From: Spirochaetaceae bacterium
GTDB lineage: Bacteria > Spirochaetota > Spirochaetia > CADAEX01
Assembly: GCA_009778835.1 (NCBI GenBank)
Contig: WRFK01000018.1
Span: forward strand, 1 to 13,703
Length of the DNA stretch: 13,703 nt
Reading direction: 5' to 3'
Shown here: one piece after another, positions 7,071 to 13,122 of the stretch
Position numbering within the stretch: position 1 is the stretch's first letter
How the letters are laid out: each line of letters opens with the position of its first letter
Program-made: the position numbers and the translations under genes
Notes under the pieces: generated by a model
Told to the model about the DNA's origin: nothing
What the model saw: only the letters and a program-made list of their open reading frames with translations
Databases searched by the model: none

Positions 7071-8363
7071 ATGTTAAAAGAACTTACTGATAAATTCCCG
7101 TTGATCCAAAAAATGACTGCTGGAGAAGAGGTGCTCTGGATAAACCAGGGACTCGACAACATAATAACTTCGGATATTTCTAAAACAGATATAAATGATG
7201 CTTCCGAGCGCTTAAATAGATTTGCCCCTTACATACAAAAGGTTTACCCCGAGACTACTGAAAAAAAAGGGATTATTGAATCGCCTCTGGTGGAAATATC
7301 AGAGATGAAAAAATTCCTTTCAGATAAAGCAGGGAAGAGCTTCAAGGGAAAACTAATGTTAAAATGCGACAACCTGCTTCCTATTTCCGGCTCAATCAAA
7401 GCACGAGGGGGAATTTATGAAGTGCTTTGGTTTGCAGAAAAAATCGCCCTTGAAAATAATATGTTAAATGAAAAAGACGATTATTCCATGTTGGCAGATG
7501 AAAAATTCAAAAAACTGTTTTCAAAATACTCGATCGCGGTTGGCTCAACAGGCAATTTGGGATTGAGCATAGGGATCATGAGCGCGCGGCTTGGATTTAA
7601 CGTTACCGTACATATGTCCTCTGATGCCAGACAATGGAAGAAAGATATGCTAAGACAAAAAGGCGCCAAGGTTGTTGAATATCCCGGAGATTACCAGAAA
7701 GCTGTCGCAGAAGGACGCAAACTGGCAGAGTCAGATCCATCTTGTCATTTTGTGGATGACGAAAATTCCAAAACACTTTTTTTAGGTTACACTACCTGCG
7801 CAACCAGATTAAAAAAGCAACTGGATAGCCAGGGGATTATTGTTGATAAAAACCATCCTCTCTTTGTTTATTTACCATGCGGAGTCGGAGGGGCGCCCGG
7901 CGGCGTGGCTTTTGGACTAAAACATGTTTTTGGAGAAAATGTGCATTGTTTCTTCGCCGAACCTGTCCAGTCGCCATGCATGCTCCTTGGTCTTATGACA
8001 GGCTTGCATGAAAAGATCGCAGTACAGGATATTGGACTGTCCGGCAAAACAATCGCAGACGGGCTTGCTGTAGGCAGGCCATCCGGGCTCGTGGGAAAAG
8101 TAACAGGCAACTTGCTTGATGGTTGTTTCACTGTGTCGGATGAAAATATGCAGCAACTGGTGATCGATCTTTATAACAAAGAAAAAATATTTGTGGAACC
8201 ATCGGCAACAGCAGGATTCCCCGGTTTCGTCCTTACTCAGACACACAAGGAATATATCAAGCGATTTGATGAAAAAGCCATGGAAAACGCGGTGCATATT
8301 GCATGGGCAACAGGCGGGGGAATGGTCCCAAAAGAAGAAAAAGAGAAATATCTTTCGTACTAG
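7071..8363 (+). CDS. dsdA: D-serine dehydratase (D-serine ammonia-lyase)
   Basis: A pyridoxal-phosphate enzyme that converts D-serine to pyruvate and ammonia in the cytoplasm, detoxifying D-serine and providing carbon and nitrogen. The 430 residues are close to the 442 of the Escherichia coli enzyme. Visible features are SGSIKARGG with the PLP-binding Lys110, the cofactor-contacting STGNLG loop at 159-164, the phosphate-binding glycine-rich GVGGAPGG at 271-278, PSGLVGK near 337-343, and the C-terminal TGGGMVP. The start is set by AGGAG at 7060-7064, six bases upstream. The gene has its own promoter and a strong terminator, so it is a single-gene unit. No D-serine permease or dsdC-type LysR regulator is adjacent. 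Product assignment is confident. Confidence 0.95.
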   Translation: MLKELTDKFPLIQKMTAGEEVLWINQGLDNIITSDISKTDINDASERLNRFAPYIQKVYPETTEKKGIIESPLVEISEMKKFLSDKAGKSFKGKLMLKCDNLLPISGSIKARGGIYEVLWFAEKIALENNMLNEKDDYSMLADEKFKKLFSKYSIAVGSTGNLGLSIGIMSARLGFNVTVHMSSDARQWKKDMLRQKGAKVVEYPGDYQKAVAEGRKLAESDPSCHFVDDENSKTLFLGYTTCATRLKKQLDSQGIIVDKNHPLFVYLPCGVGGAPGGVAFGLKHVFGENVHCFFAEPVQSPCMLLGLMTGLHEKIAVQDIGLSGKTIADGLAVGRPSGLVGKVTGNLLDGCFTVSDENMQQLVIDLYNKEKIFVEPSATAGFPGFVLTQTHKEYIKRFDEKAMENAVHIAWATGGGMVPKEEKEKYLSY

Positions 8364-8380
8364 GAATTTTTAAAATATTA

Positions 8381-8410
8381 ATGTTGGGGACTTAATTCCC
8401 CAACATTTTT
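8381..8410. terminator. Rho-independent terminator after dsdA, probably bidirectional
   Basis: ATGTTGGGGA (8381-8390) and TCCCCAACAT (8397-8406) form a perfect 10-bp stem with a CTTAAT loop, followed by a T run to 8410. It lies 18 bases after the dsdA stop. The convergent XRE gene ends at 8424. Read from that side, the stem is followed by a moderately T-rich stretch, so it may stop both transcripts. Confidence 0.9.
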
Positions 8411-8423
8411 AAACACGAGCGGA

Positions 8424-8741
8424 TCAATATTTATCAAGAATTACTTTTACTTCTCTATTTATTTCAGCGGCAATATCTGTCTTTATCTTTTTTGGTATTT
8501 GAATTCTTGCATACTCTTTATCAGATAGTTCCGACTCATCAATAAACAAAAAATAAGTTTTTATATTTAATGCCTCTGCTATTATATCAATCATTTCGAT
8601 AGAAGGAAATTTTTTCCCTATTTCGATTTCTCCAATATAGCTGGTAGAAGTGTTACATATTTCCGCAAGCTTCATTTGCGATAATTTTTTTCTTTTTCTA
8701 AAGCCTTTTAAATTATTAATAAATACTTTTCTGGAATCCAT
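8424..8741 (-). CDS. XRE-family transcriptional regulator
   Basis: A 105-residue cytoplasmic DNA-binding protein. Residues 8-62 form a standard HTH_3/XRE domain: LKGFRKRKKLSQMKLAE, then the recognition-helix region TSTSYIGEIEIGKKFPS, then MIDIIAEALNI. The remaining 40 residues are charged and helical and may mediate dimerisation; no known sensor domain is seen. It is divergent from the large lipoprotein at 8851. Two copies of a matched inverted repeat lie between the two genes, one immediately before its own start codon, so it probably represses itself and controls the lipoprotein. No ribosome-binding site precedes the ATG (the upstream bases are all A/T), so the mRNA may be leaderless. Small prophage- or toxin-type XRE regulators look similar. 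Confidence 0.85.
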   Translation of the reverse strand: MDSRKVFINNLKGFRKRKKLSQMKLAEICNTSTSYIGEIEIGKKFPSIEMIDIIAEALNIKTYFLFIDESELSDKEYARIQIPKKIKTDIAAEINREVKVILDKY

Positions 8742-8746
8742 TAAAA

Positions 8747-8763
8747 ATATGCTAACAGCATAT
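8747..8763. promoter_or_regulatory. Operator 1 of the XRE/lipoprotein control region
   Basis: ATATGCT-AAC-AGCATAT is a perfect 7-bp inverted repeat with a three-base spacer. Its edge lies five bases from the XRE start codon, and it overlaps the candidate -10 of the XRE promoter. It matches operator 2 except for one base in the arms and two in the spacer. Confidence 0.65.
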
Positions 8764-8778
8764 AAACATTATTGACAA
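8749..8778 (-). promoter_or_regulatory. Candidate promoter of the XRE regulator gene
   Basis: On the minus strand TTGTCA (8778-8773) is followed after 18 bases by TAGCAT (8754-8749), with TGT directly before the -10, an extended form. Transcription would start at or next to the ATG, which agrees with the missing ribosome-binding site. The -10 matches TATAAT at only four of six positions, so the call is tentative. Confidence 0.35.
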
Positions 8779-8799
8779 TGCGTCATATAGTGATAAAAT
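8772..8799 (+). promoter_or_regulatory. Promoter of the repeat-rich lipoprotein gene
   Basis: A perfect TTGACA (8772-8777) is followed after 16 bases by TAAAAT (8794-8799), preceded by TGA for an extended -10. The -35 overlaps, on the opposite strand, the candidate -35 of the XRE gene. Operator 2 begins four bases after the -10, so a bound regulator would block initiation. Confidence 0.6.
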
Positions 8800-8802
8800 A
8801 TA

Positions 8803-8819
8803 ATGTGCTATTAGCATAT
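8803..8819. promoter_or_regulatory. Operator 2 of the XRE/lipoprotein control region
   Basis: ATGTGCT-ATT-AGCATAT is the second copy of the operator 1 pattern, with its start 56 bp away. It covers the predicted transcription start of the lipoprotein gene. The arms differ from operator 1 by a single base (G for A at the third position). Confidence 0.6.
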
Positions 8820-8850
8820 ATTAACTTTGAAAAACACCCAGGAGAGTATC

Positions 8851-10899
8851 ATGTCATACTTGCCAACACCTTTTTTTGCATATTTAAGAAAATATTTTTT
8901 ATTTTTTGTCATAATACTTGCATTTTTAGCATGCGCGCCGGAACCTGAAGACCCCCCTTCTTCAACATCCAAAACCATTACCTCTTTTTCTTTTTCTGTT
9001 AAAGGGACTACTGTACCTGGAATAATAGATGAGAAAGAAAAAACCATTAGCGTAACCGTGCCATGGGAAACAAGTATATCAAATCTTAACCCATCAATAG
9101 AGCATACAGGGAAAAGTCATGAGCCAAAAGGGGCGCAAAACTTTGCAAGCCCTGTAATTTATACAATAATAGCTGAAGACAGTACAACACAATCCTATAC
9201 TGTAACTGTAACTGTTTCAGCTATTGATGCAAAAGCAATTACCAGATTTTCTCTTCCCACTAACCCTGTGGCAATAGGAATTATAGATGAAGGGGCAAAA
9301 ACCATAACAATAACTGTACCATTTGGAGCAGATATAACAAACTTAAAGCCTACGATTATTCATACAGGGGTAGATTGTGATCCTAATCCAAATGGATCTC
9401 GTAATTTCACAACACCTCAAACTTATACAATAAAAGCAGGGGATAACTCTACTGCAATCTATACTATATATGTAAATATTGCTGTAGTAGATGCAAAAGC
9501 TATCACTGGTTTTTCATTTATAACTCCTGCGGCAACAGGGACTATAGACGAAGAAGCAAAGACCATTACTGTAAACTTCCCTTTTGGGACAGATGTAACA
9601 AGCCTTACCCCAGTGGTTGTGCATACTGGTAAAAGCTATAGTCCACTTGGTGCGCAGAACTTTACTATTCCCAGAGTTTATACAATAACAGCAGCAGATG
9701 GCAGTACACAAAATTATACAGTAACAGTTAGGGTTCCTGCTATTTTAAGTGTAAGCGTATCGCCCTCTACAGTTTCAACAACTGCTGGAACTGCAATAAA
9801 TCAGCAATTAACAGCAACAGTCTTTGCTGTATATGGAGCTTTGGAAGCTGTGACATGGAGCATATACTCCGAAGGGACAACAGGGGGCGGCAGCGTAACT
9901 GTATCTCCAACAGGGTTGCTTAATGTTGCTGCCAGTGCAACTGAAGGAACTGCAATCATACGGGCAACTTCAACACTTGATCCTACAAAATATGGCATTT
10001 GCACCGTAACAGTAAATGCCGTCCCCCCAGGGATAATCTGGACAGCGCGTACTGCCGCTTTACAAAGTATGTGGGTTTCAGTTTGTTATGGCAATGGCTT
10101 ATTTGTTGCAGTTGCTAATAATGGGGCACAGCAAATAATGACATCTCCTGATGGTATAAACTGGACAGCACGTACTACCCCAGTATTGCTTTTGAATTCA
10201 GTTTATTATGGCAATGGTTTATTTGTAGCAACTGCACAAAATCTTTATACACTAAACAATATAATGACCAGTCCTGATGGTATAAACTGGACAGCACGAC
10301 AAGCCACTGAACAGGTTTATTGGTTTTCAGCTTGCTATGGTAATGGCTTATTTGTTGCAGTGTCCAATGGTGGAACACGTGTAATGACCAGTCCTGATGG
10401 TATAACTTGGACAGCACGACAAGCCGCTGCACAAAATGAATGGATTTCAGTTTGCTATGGTAATGGTTTATTTGTTGCTATAGCTGGTGGTGGTGGCGCA
10501 AATCTTGTAATGACCAGTCCTGATGGCATAAACTGGACAGCGCGTACTCCCGCTGAACAAAATCAATGGCGTTCAGTCTGCTATGGCAATGGCTTATTTG
10601 TTGCTGTGGCTAATACTGGAACAAATCGTATAATGACATCTCCTGATGGTATAACTTGGACAGCACGTGCTGCCGCTGCACAAAATCAATGGTTTTCAGT
10701 TTGTCATGGCAATGGATTATTTGTAGCTACGGCTAATGATGGAACAAATCGTATAATGACCAGTCCTGATGGTATAAACTGGACGGCACATATTGCAGCT
10801 GAACAAAATCAATGGCGTTCAGTCTGCTATGGTAATGGCTTATTTGTTGCTGTTGCTAATAGTGGAACAAACCGTGTAATGACAGGAGAAATAAAGTAG
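8851..10899 (+). CDS. Large repeat-rich lipoprotein: three beta-sandwich modules, BIG2-like domain and seven propeller-like repeats
   Basis: A 682-residue predicted surface or periplasmic lipoprotein. A hydrophobic segment (residues 15-27) leads to lipobox FLAC, with Cys28. A proline/serine linker is followed by three similar modules of about 80 residues (about 43-124, 129-211, 218-295), each with IDE.xKTI, a VPW/VPFG/FPFG step, HTG and a final YT-V strand. These look like cadherin- or DUF5018-type beta-sandwiches. Residues 298-390 resemble a BIG2 immunoglobulin-like domain. From 394 on come seven repeats of 40-42 residues with CYGNGLFVAVA and MTSPDGINWTAR, a short Asp-box-like pattern, fitting a seven-bladed propeller. 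The start at 8851 is favoured by AGGAG at 8840-8844; an upstream in-frame TTG at 8827 has none. Ligand binding or adhesion is plausible, but nothing shows a substrate. Confidence 0.85.
   Translation: MSYLPTPFFAYLRKYFLFFVIILAFLACAPEPEDPPSSTSKTITSFSFSVKGTTVPGIIDEKEKTISVTVPWETSISNLNPSIEHTGKSHEPKGAQNFASPVIYTIIAEDSTTQSYTVTVTVSAIDAKAITRFSLPTNPVAIGIIDEGAKTITITVPFGADITNLKPTIIHTGVDCDPNPNGSRNFTTPQTYTIKAGDNSTAIYTIYVNIAVVDAKAITGFSFITPAATGTIDEEAKTITVNFPFGTDVTSLTPVVVHTGKSYSPLGAQNFTIPRVYTITAADGSTQNYTVTVRVPAILSVSVSPSTVSTTAGTAINQQLTATVFAVYGALEAVTWSIYSEGTTGGGSVTVSPTGLLNVAASATEGTAIIRATSTLDPTKYGICTVTVNAVPPGIIWTARTAALQSMWVSVCYGNGLFVAVANNGAQQIMTSPDGINWTARTTPVLLLNSVYYGNGLFVATAQNLYTLNNIMTSPDGINWTARQATEQVYWFSACYGNGLFVAVSNGGTRVMTSPDGITWTARQAAAQNEWISVCYGNGLFVAIAGGGGANLVMTSPDGINWTARTPAEQNQWRSVCYGNGLFVAVANTGTNRIMTSPDGITWTARAAAAQNQWFSVCHGNGLFVATANDGTNRIMTSPDGINWTAHIAAEQNQWRSVCYGNGLFVAVANSGTNRVMTGEIK
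10030..10899 (+). repeat. Seven tandem coding repeats of 120-126 bp
   Basis: The conserved TGG of each WTA motif falls at 10039, 10162, 10288, 10408, 10534, 10657 and 10780, giving periods of 123, 126, 120, 126, 123 and 123 bp. All are multiples of three, so gain or loss of a unit keeps the frame. The DNA is highly similar between units, notably the stretches around ggtataaactggacagc and tatggtaatggcttatttgt. The last unit ends MTGEIK, without the SPDG turn. Confidence 0.9.
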
Positions 10900-10960
10900 C
10901 GTTGTAAAGATAAAAATTTATGGCATGTATTAGATGAGAAATCGCGCACATCGTTCGATG

Positions 10961-11257
10961 TTATGTTGCTTTCTCTTTTAATGCGTGCAGAGTATCTCTC
11001 CGCGAGTAGATGACCCGATGAATTTCAATCTTTGCATTCTCTACAACATAAAAAAGGGAATAATTGTTGACATGTAAAACCCTGTATTCGTATTTCATCT
11101 TTTCTGAAGAAACATATAAATGACAAAGGAAAGGATTTTCCGCTATTTTAAGAACTTCTTTATTTATTTTTAGAAGTAAATTTTCCGCTGCTTGTGGCGC
11201 TTCCAGTTTATCTTTTAAATCATTCAGCGCCAGTGGCAGATAATGAATTTTATACAT
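10961..11257 (-). CDS. RelE/ParE-family toxin
   Basis: A 98-residue toxin of the RelE/ParE fold: MYKIHYLPLALNDLKDKLE at the N-terminus, an alpha-helical hairpin (AENLLLKINKEVLKIAENP), and the conserved C-terminal beta-sheet YRVLHVNNYSLFYVV...IHRVIYSRRD. RelE-type members cleave mRNA at the ribosome and ParE-type members poison gyrase; these motifs do not separate the two. Its start overlaps the antitoxin's end by 8 bp, so the two are coupled, and only a weak ribosome-binding site is seen. A perfect palindrome, ACATCG-TT-CGATGT (10948-10961), overlaps its stop codon. Length and context are normal for an active type II system. Confidence 0.85.
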   Translation of the reverse strand: MYKIHYLPLALNDLKDKLEAPQAAENLLLKINKEVLKIAENPFLCHLYVSSEKMKYEYRVLHVNNYSLFYVVENAKIEIHRVIYSRRDTLHALKEKAT

Positions 11258-11561
11258 TATGCTTACTTTTTTGCCCGGCTTTTTTCTTGTTGTTGATAAT
11301 ACTTCGCAATTCTGTCATTACTTCATCATGAGTGTAACGCTTTTTTGTTGATGCAGCCTGATATTCTGCTTCTTTTAGTTTAAGATAAATTTCTGTCTCA
11401 AAAAGATTCTTTTCATAAGCTTCCAGACTCATCACGACCATATCACCCCGGCCATTCCTGGTTAAAAAAACCGGCTCACTGGATTCATGTACAGCTTTGG
11501 AAATATCGCTAAATTTATTTCTAAGATCAGAAATAGGCCTGATTTTGGGTACTGTTGGCAT
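11250..11561 (-). CDS. Phd/YefM-family antitoxin
   Basis: A 103-residue antitoxin that should bind and neutralise the downstream toxin and repress its own operon. The N-terminal Phd/YefM DNA-binding domain is visible: KIRPISDLRNKFSDI, then SEPVFLTRNGRGDMVVMSLEAYE. The C-terminal part (about 60-103) is charged and probably the toxin-binding tail, ending INNKKKAGQKSKHNV. The start at 11561 is chosen because AAGGAGGAG lies just upstream on the minus strand (core at 11567-11571); an earlier in-frame ATG at 11588 would bury that ribosome-binding site inside the gene. A perfect 12-bp inverted repeat lies 20 bases upstream. The gene precedes the toxin, the usual order for this family. Confidence 0.85.
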   Translation of the reverse strand: MPTVPKIRPISDLRNKFSDISKAVHESSEPVFLTRNGRGDMVVMSLEAYEKNLFETEIYLKLKEAEYQAASTKKRYTHDEVMTELRSIINNKKKAGQKSKHNV

Positions 11562-11580
11562 AAACTCCTCCTTAAAAAAC

Positions 11581-11612
11581 CTTATCATAATAATAGCACA
11601 TATTATGATAAG
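11581..11612. promoter_or_regulatory. Operator/promoter palindrome of the toxin-antitoxin operon
   Basis: CTTATCATAATA (11581-11592) and TATTATGATAAG (11601-11612) form a perfect 12-bp inverted repeat with an 8-bp spacer, 20 bases upstream of the antitoxin ATG. On the minus strand an extended -10, TGCTATTAT (11598-11590), falls inside it. The matching -35 is weak. This fits autorepression by antitoxin or toxin-antitoxin complex. Confidence 0.65.
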
Positions 11613-11619
11613 AATAAAG

Positions 11620-11712
11620 CTAAACTTCCCTATTTTGTCCGGCTTTTTTCTTGTTGTTTATAACTTCCCATCTGATACCATCATTCTCAGTTGCCTGCAA
11701 TTTGTAGTCACC
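11620..11712 (-). pseudogene. Remnant sharing the antitoxin C-terminal sequence
   Basis: On the minus strand a 30-codon open stretch between stops reads ...ENDGIRWEVINNKKKAGQNREV, sharing INNKKKAGQ with the antitoxin end (INNKKKAGQKSKHNV). The shared DNA includes 20 identical bases, at 11639-11658 and 11275-11294. An ATG-led frame upstream (MTTAFFQEGRE...) enters this region in another frame, as if by a +1 shift. It is probably a decayed fragment of a second antitoxin-like or neighbouring gene. The stretch is short, so chance open frame cannot be excluded. Confidence 0.4.
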
Positions 11713-11791
11713 TCACGACCTTCCTGAAAAAATGCTGTAGTCATTTTAAATTGATTCAATAATCAACTATCGCTGCTCTTTAACCACTTAC

Positions 11792-11820
11792 TTGCTATTT
11801 GGCATAAATCGAATTATATT
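11792..11820 (+). promoter_or_regulatory. Candidate promoter of the nucleotidyltransferase gene (leaderless)
   Basis: TTGCTA (11792-11797) and TATATT (11815-11820) are 17 bases apart. Transcription would begin about seven bases later, at the ATG at 11827 itself. No ribosome-binding site precedes that ATG, which agrees with a leaderless mRNA. Confidence 0.4.
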
Positions 11821-11826
11821 ATTAAT

Positions 11827-12150
11827 ATGGATGCTACAATTCAGGCTGAATTGGATAAACTCAAAGAACTCATTATCAATGCAATGCCAGTTGAACAAAT
11901 ATACCTTTTTGGCTCCTATGCCAGAGGGACACCTCACAAAGATTCCGATCTTGACCTCTATGTTGTATTAAAAGACGATATTCCCATGAGGGATCTTGAT
12001 GCAGGCTTGCAAATCAGCTTGGCCATTGCCCGCAAAAAATCCATGCCTGTTGATATTGTTGCAAAAAAGAAAAAAGATTTTATTAACCGTCTGGATGATA
12101 TAACTCTGGAGCGGATTGTAAACAGGGATGGGATACGCATCTATGGCTAA
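11827..12150 (+). CDS. Minimal nucleotidyltransferase (MNT/MntA-type), orphan
   Basis: A 107-residue protein with a pol-beta-type nucleotidyltransferase fold: GSYARG at about 28-33, then SDLDLYVVL at about 39-47, giving the metal-binding Asp pair (the G-S-x(3)-G ... D-x-D pattern). A third acidic residue may be the Asp of VDIVAKK near residue 75. Members of this family paired with a HEPN toxin act as antitoxins, some by transferring AMP to the toxin. Here no HEPN gene follows. Only an eight-codon frame (ATG at 12143, overlapping the stop by eight bases, MAKQTEPS) occupies the expected place. There is no Shine-Dalgarno sequence. The gene may therefore be a survivor of a decayed pair, or may act with a distant partner. 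Confidence 0.8.
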   Translation: MDATIQAELDKLKELIINAMPVEQIYLFGSYARGTPHKDSDLDLYVVLKDDIPMRDLDAGLQISLAIARKKSMPVDIVAKKKKDFINRLDDITLERIVNRDGIRIYG

Positions 12151-12169
12151 ACAAACGGAACCATCTTAG
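12143..12169 (+). pseudogene. Eight-codon frame overlapping the nucleotidyltransferase stop, possible HEPN gene stub
   Basis: ATG at 12143 overlaps the end of the upstream gene by eight bases (ATGGCTAA), an arrangement typical of coupled MNT-HEPN pairs, but the frame stops after MAKQTEPS. Nothing HEPN-like can be read downstream in any frame. It may be the stub of a deleted partner gene or chance. Confidence 0.25.
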
Positions 12170-12240
12170 TAGCCACCTATGCCAACTATCAGCACAACCT
12201 TCCTTCTCTTTTAGCATAGCTTTTTTTCAATATCACTCAT
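12166..12240 (-). pseudogene. Possible N-terminal remnant of a Rossmann-fold protein
   Basis: On the minus strand one frame reads MSDIEKKLC, a stop, then KRRKVVLIVGIGGY and another stop. KVVLIVGIGGY has the look of a first beta-strand plus a GxGG-Y nucleotide-binding turn, as at the start of Gfo/Idh/MocA-type dehydrogenases. With two in-frame stops in 25 codons and no body following, it can only be a remnant. It is short enough to be chance. Confidence 0.25.
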
Positions 12241-12282
12241 ATAATTAATCATAATCATTAAAACACCAGGGGGCAGCTTAAC

Positions 12283-13101
12283 ATGTTTATAAACCTCGAG
12301 CACGCAGATATTTACACAGAAATAACTGGAAGCGGAACGCCTATGCTTATGATCCACGGCAACTGGTGCGACCACAGGCTTATGAAAGGGTGCATGGAAA
12401 ATATTTTTACAGCAGAAACAGAAAAAAACTGGAAAAGAATTTATTTTGACCTTCCGGGAATGGGTGATACTGTTTTAAAAAAAGAGATATCAACAACAGA
12501 CGACATCTATAACATTATCGAAAAGTTTATTGATAAAACTATTACCGAAGAAATTTTTTATATTGCATCTGAATCTTATGGTTCCTACCTTGCAAGAATG
12601 TTTATAAAAAAATATCCCAAAAGAGTTGGCGGCATAATGATGATCTGCCCTGTTGTTATGCCTCATGTTAAAGACAGGAATTTGCCAAAAAAGGAAATAG
12701 TAAGCAGAGATAACGAATTCTACAAAACCCTTCATGCAAATAATCAGGAAACCTTTGACAATATGTTTGCCATACAAAACAGCGCTAACTGGGAACGTTA
12801 TATAAAAGAAGTTAGATCGGGCGTAAAAAAATGCGATATTACTTTGCTTAAAAAAATCAAAAAACATGGATATGGTTTTAAAGAAGATCCTGATGCTCTT
12901 GATGCGCCATACAAAAACCCTTCGCTTATAATCACAGGCAGGCAGGATCTTTCCGTAGGATATAAAGATTCATTTGCGCTTATAGAAAAATATCCCAACT
13001 CTGACTTTGTAATACTCGACAGCGCCGGGCATATGCTTCAAATTGAGCAAAAAGAAATTTTCGAGCAACTTGTTTTTAATTGGCTTTCAAGATTAAAATA
13101 A
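12283..13101 (+). CDS. Alpha/beta hydrolase family protein
   Basis: A 272-residue cytoplasmic-looking hydrolase without signal peptide. Fold landmarks are the oxyanion-hole region MIHGN at 23-27, FDLPGMGD at 55-62, the nucleophile elbow SESYG with Ser98, the acidic residue Asp222 in GRQDLS, and His250 in SAGHML. The triad is complete. The elbow has Ser where the first Gly of GxSxG is common, which is tolerated in the family. The segment from about 125 to 205 is a lysine-rich helical lid. Substrate is unknown; esterase, lactonase or peptidase-like roles are all open. A ribosome-binding site of G-run type (AGGGGG, 12268-12273) precedes the ATG by nine bases. TATAAT at 12240-12245 may be its -10, without a clear -35. 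A lipoprotein gene follows after 21 bp, likely co-transcribed. Confidence 0.85.
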   Translation: MFINLEHADIYTEITGSGTPMLMIHGNWCDHRLMKGCMENIFTAETEKNWKRIYFDLPGMGDTVLKKEISTTDDIYNIIEKFIDKTITEEIFYIASESYGSYLARMFIKKYPKRVGGIMMICPVVMPHVKDRNLPKKEIVSRDNEFYKTLHANNQETFDNMFAIQNSANWERYIKEVRSGVKKCDITLLKKIKKHGYGFKEDPDALDAPYKNPSLIITGRQDLSVGYKDSFALIEKYPNSDFVILDSAGHMLQIEQKEIFEQLVFNWLSRLK

Positions 13102-13122
13102 TTTAAATATGGAGGTTCTTAT

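Noticed and set aside
8799..8804. A perfect TATAAT downstream of the TTGACA in the lipoprotein promoter
   Set aside because: The spacer would be 21 bases. TAAAAT at 8794-8799, with a 16-base spacer and an extended TG, is a better partner.
10030..10899. Regular repeats considered as a CRISPR array
   Set aside because: The units are coding, 120-126 bp long and similar throughout, with no short-repeat/unique-spacer pattern.
10948..10961. Palindrome ACATCG-TT-CGATGT at the toxin stop codon as a terminator
   Set aside because: The loop is too short and no T-run follows on either strand. It may be a protein site or chance.
11591..11601. An 11-base match (ATGTGCTATTA on the minus strand) between the toxin-antitoxin palindrome and XRE operator 2
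   Set aside because: Only half of the XRE operator is present and the symmetric AGCATAT arm is missing. The match is likely a shared extended -10-like AT-rich string.
11497..11727. A 76-codon plus-strand open frame over the antitoxin start and its upstream region
   Set aside because: It is antisense to the antitoxin N-terminus and the operator palindrome, with no ribosome-binding site. Its hydrophobic look comes from AT-rich sequence.
12205..12227. T-run after the nucleotidyltransferase gene as a terminator
   Set aside because: The only stem upstream (AGC-ATA-GCT) is three base pairs, too weak to support a rho-independent terminator.
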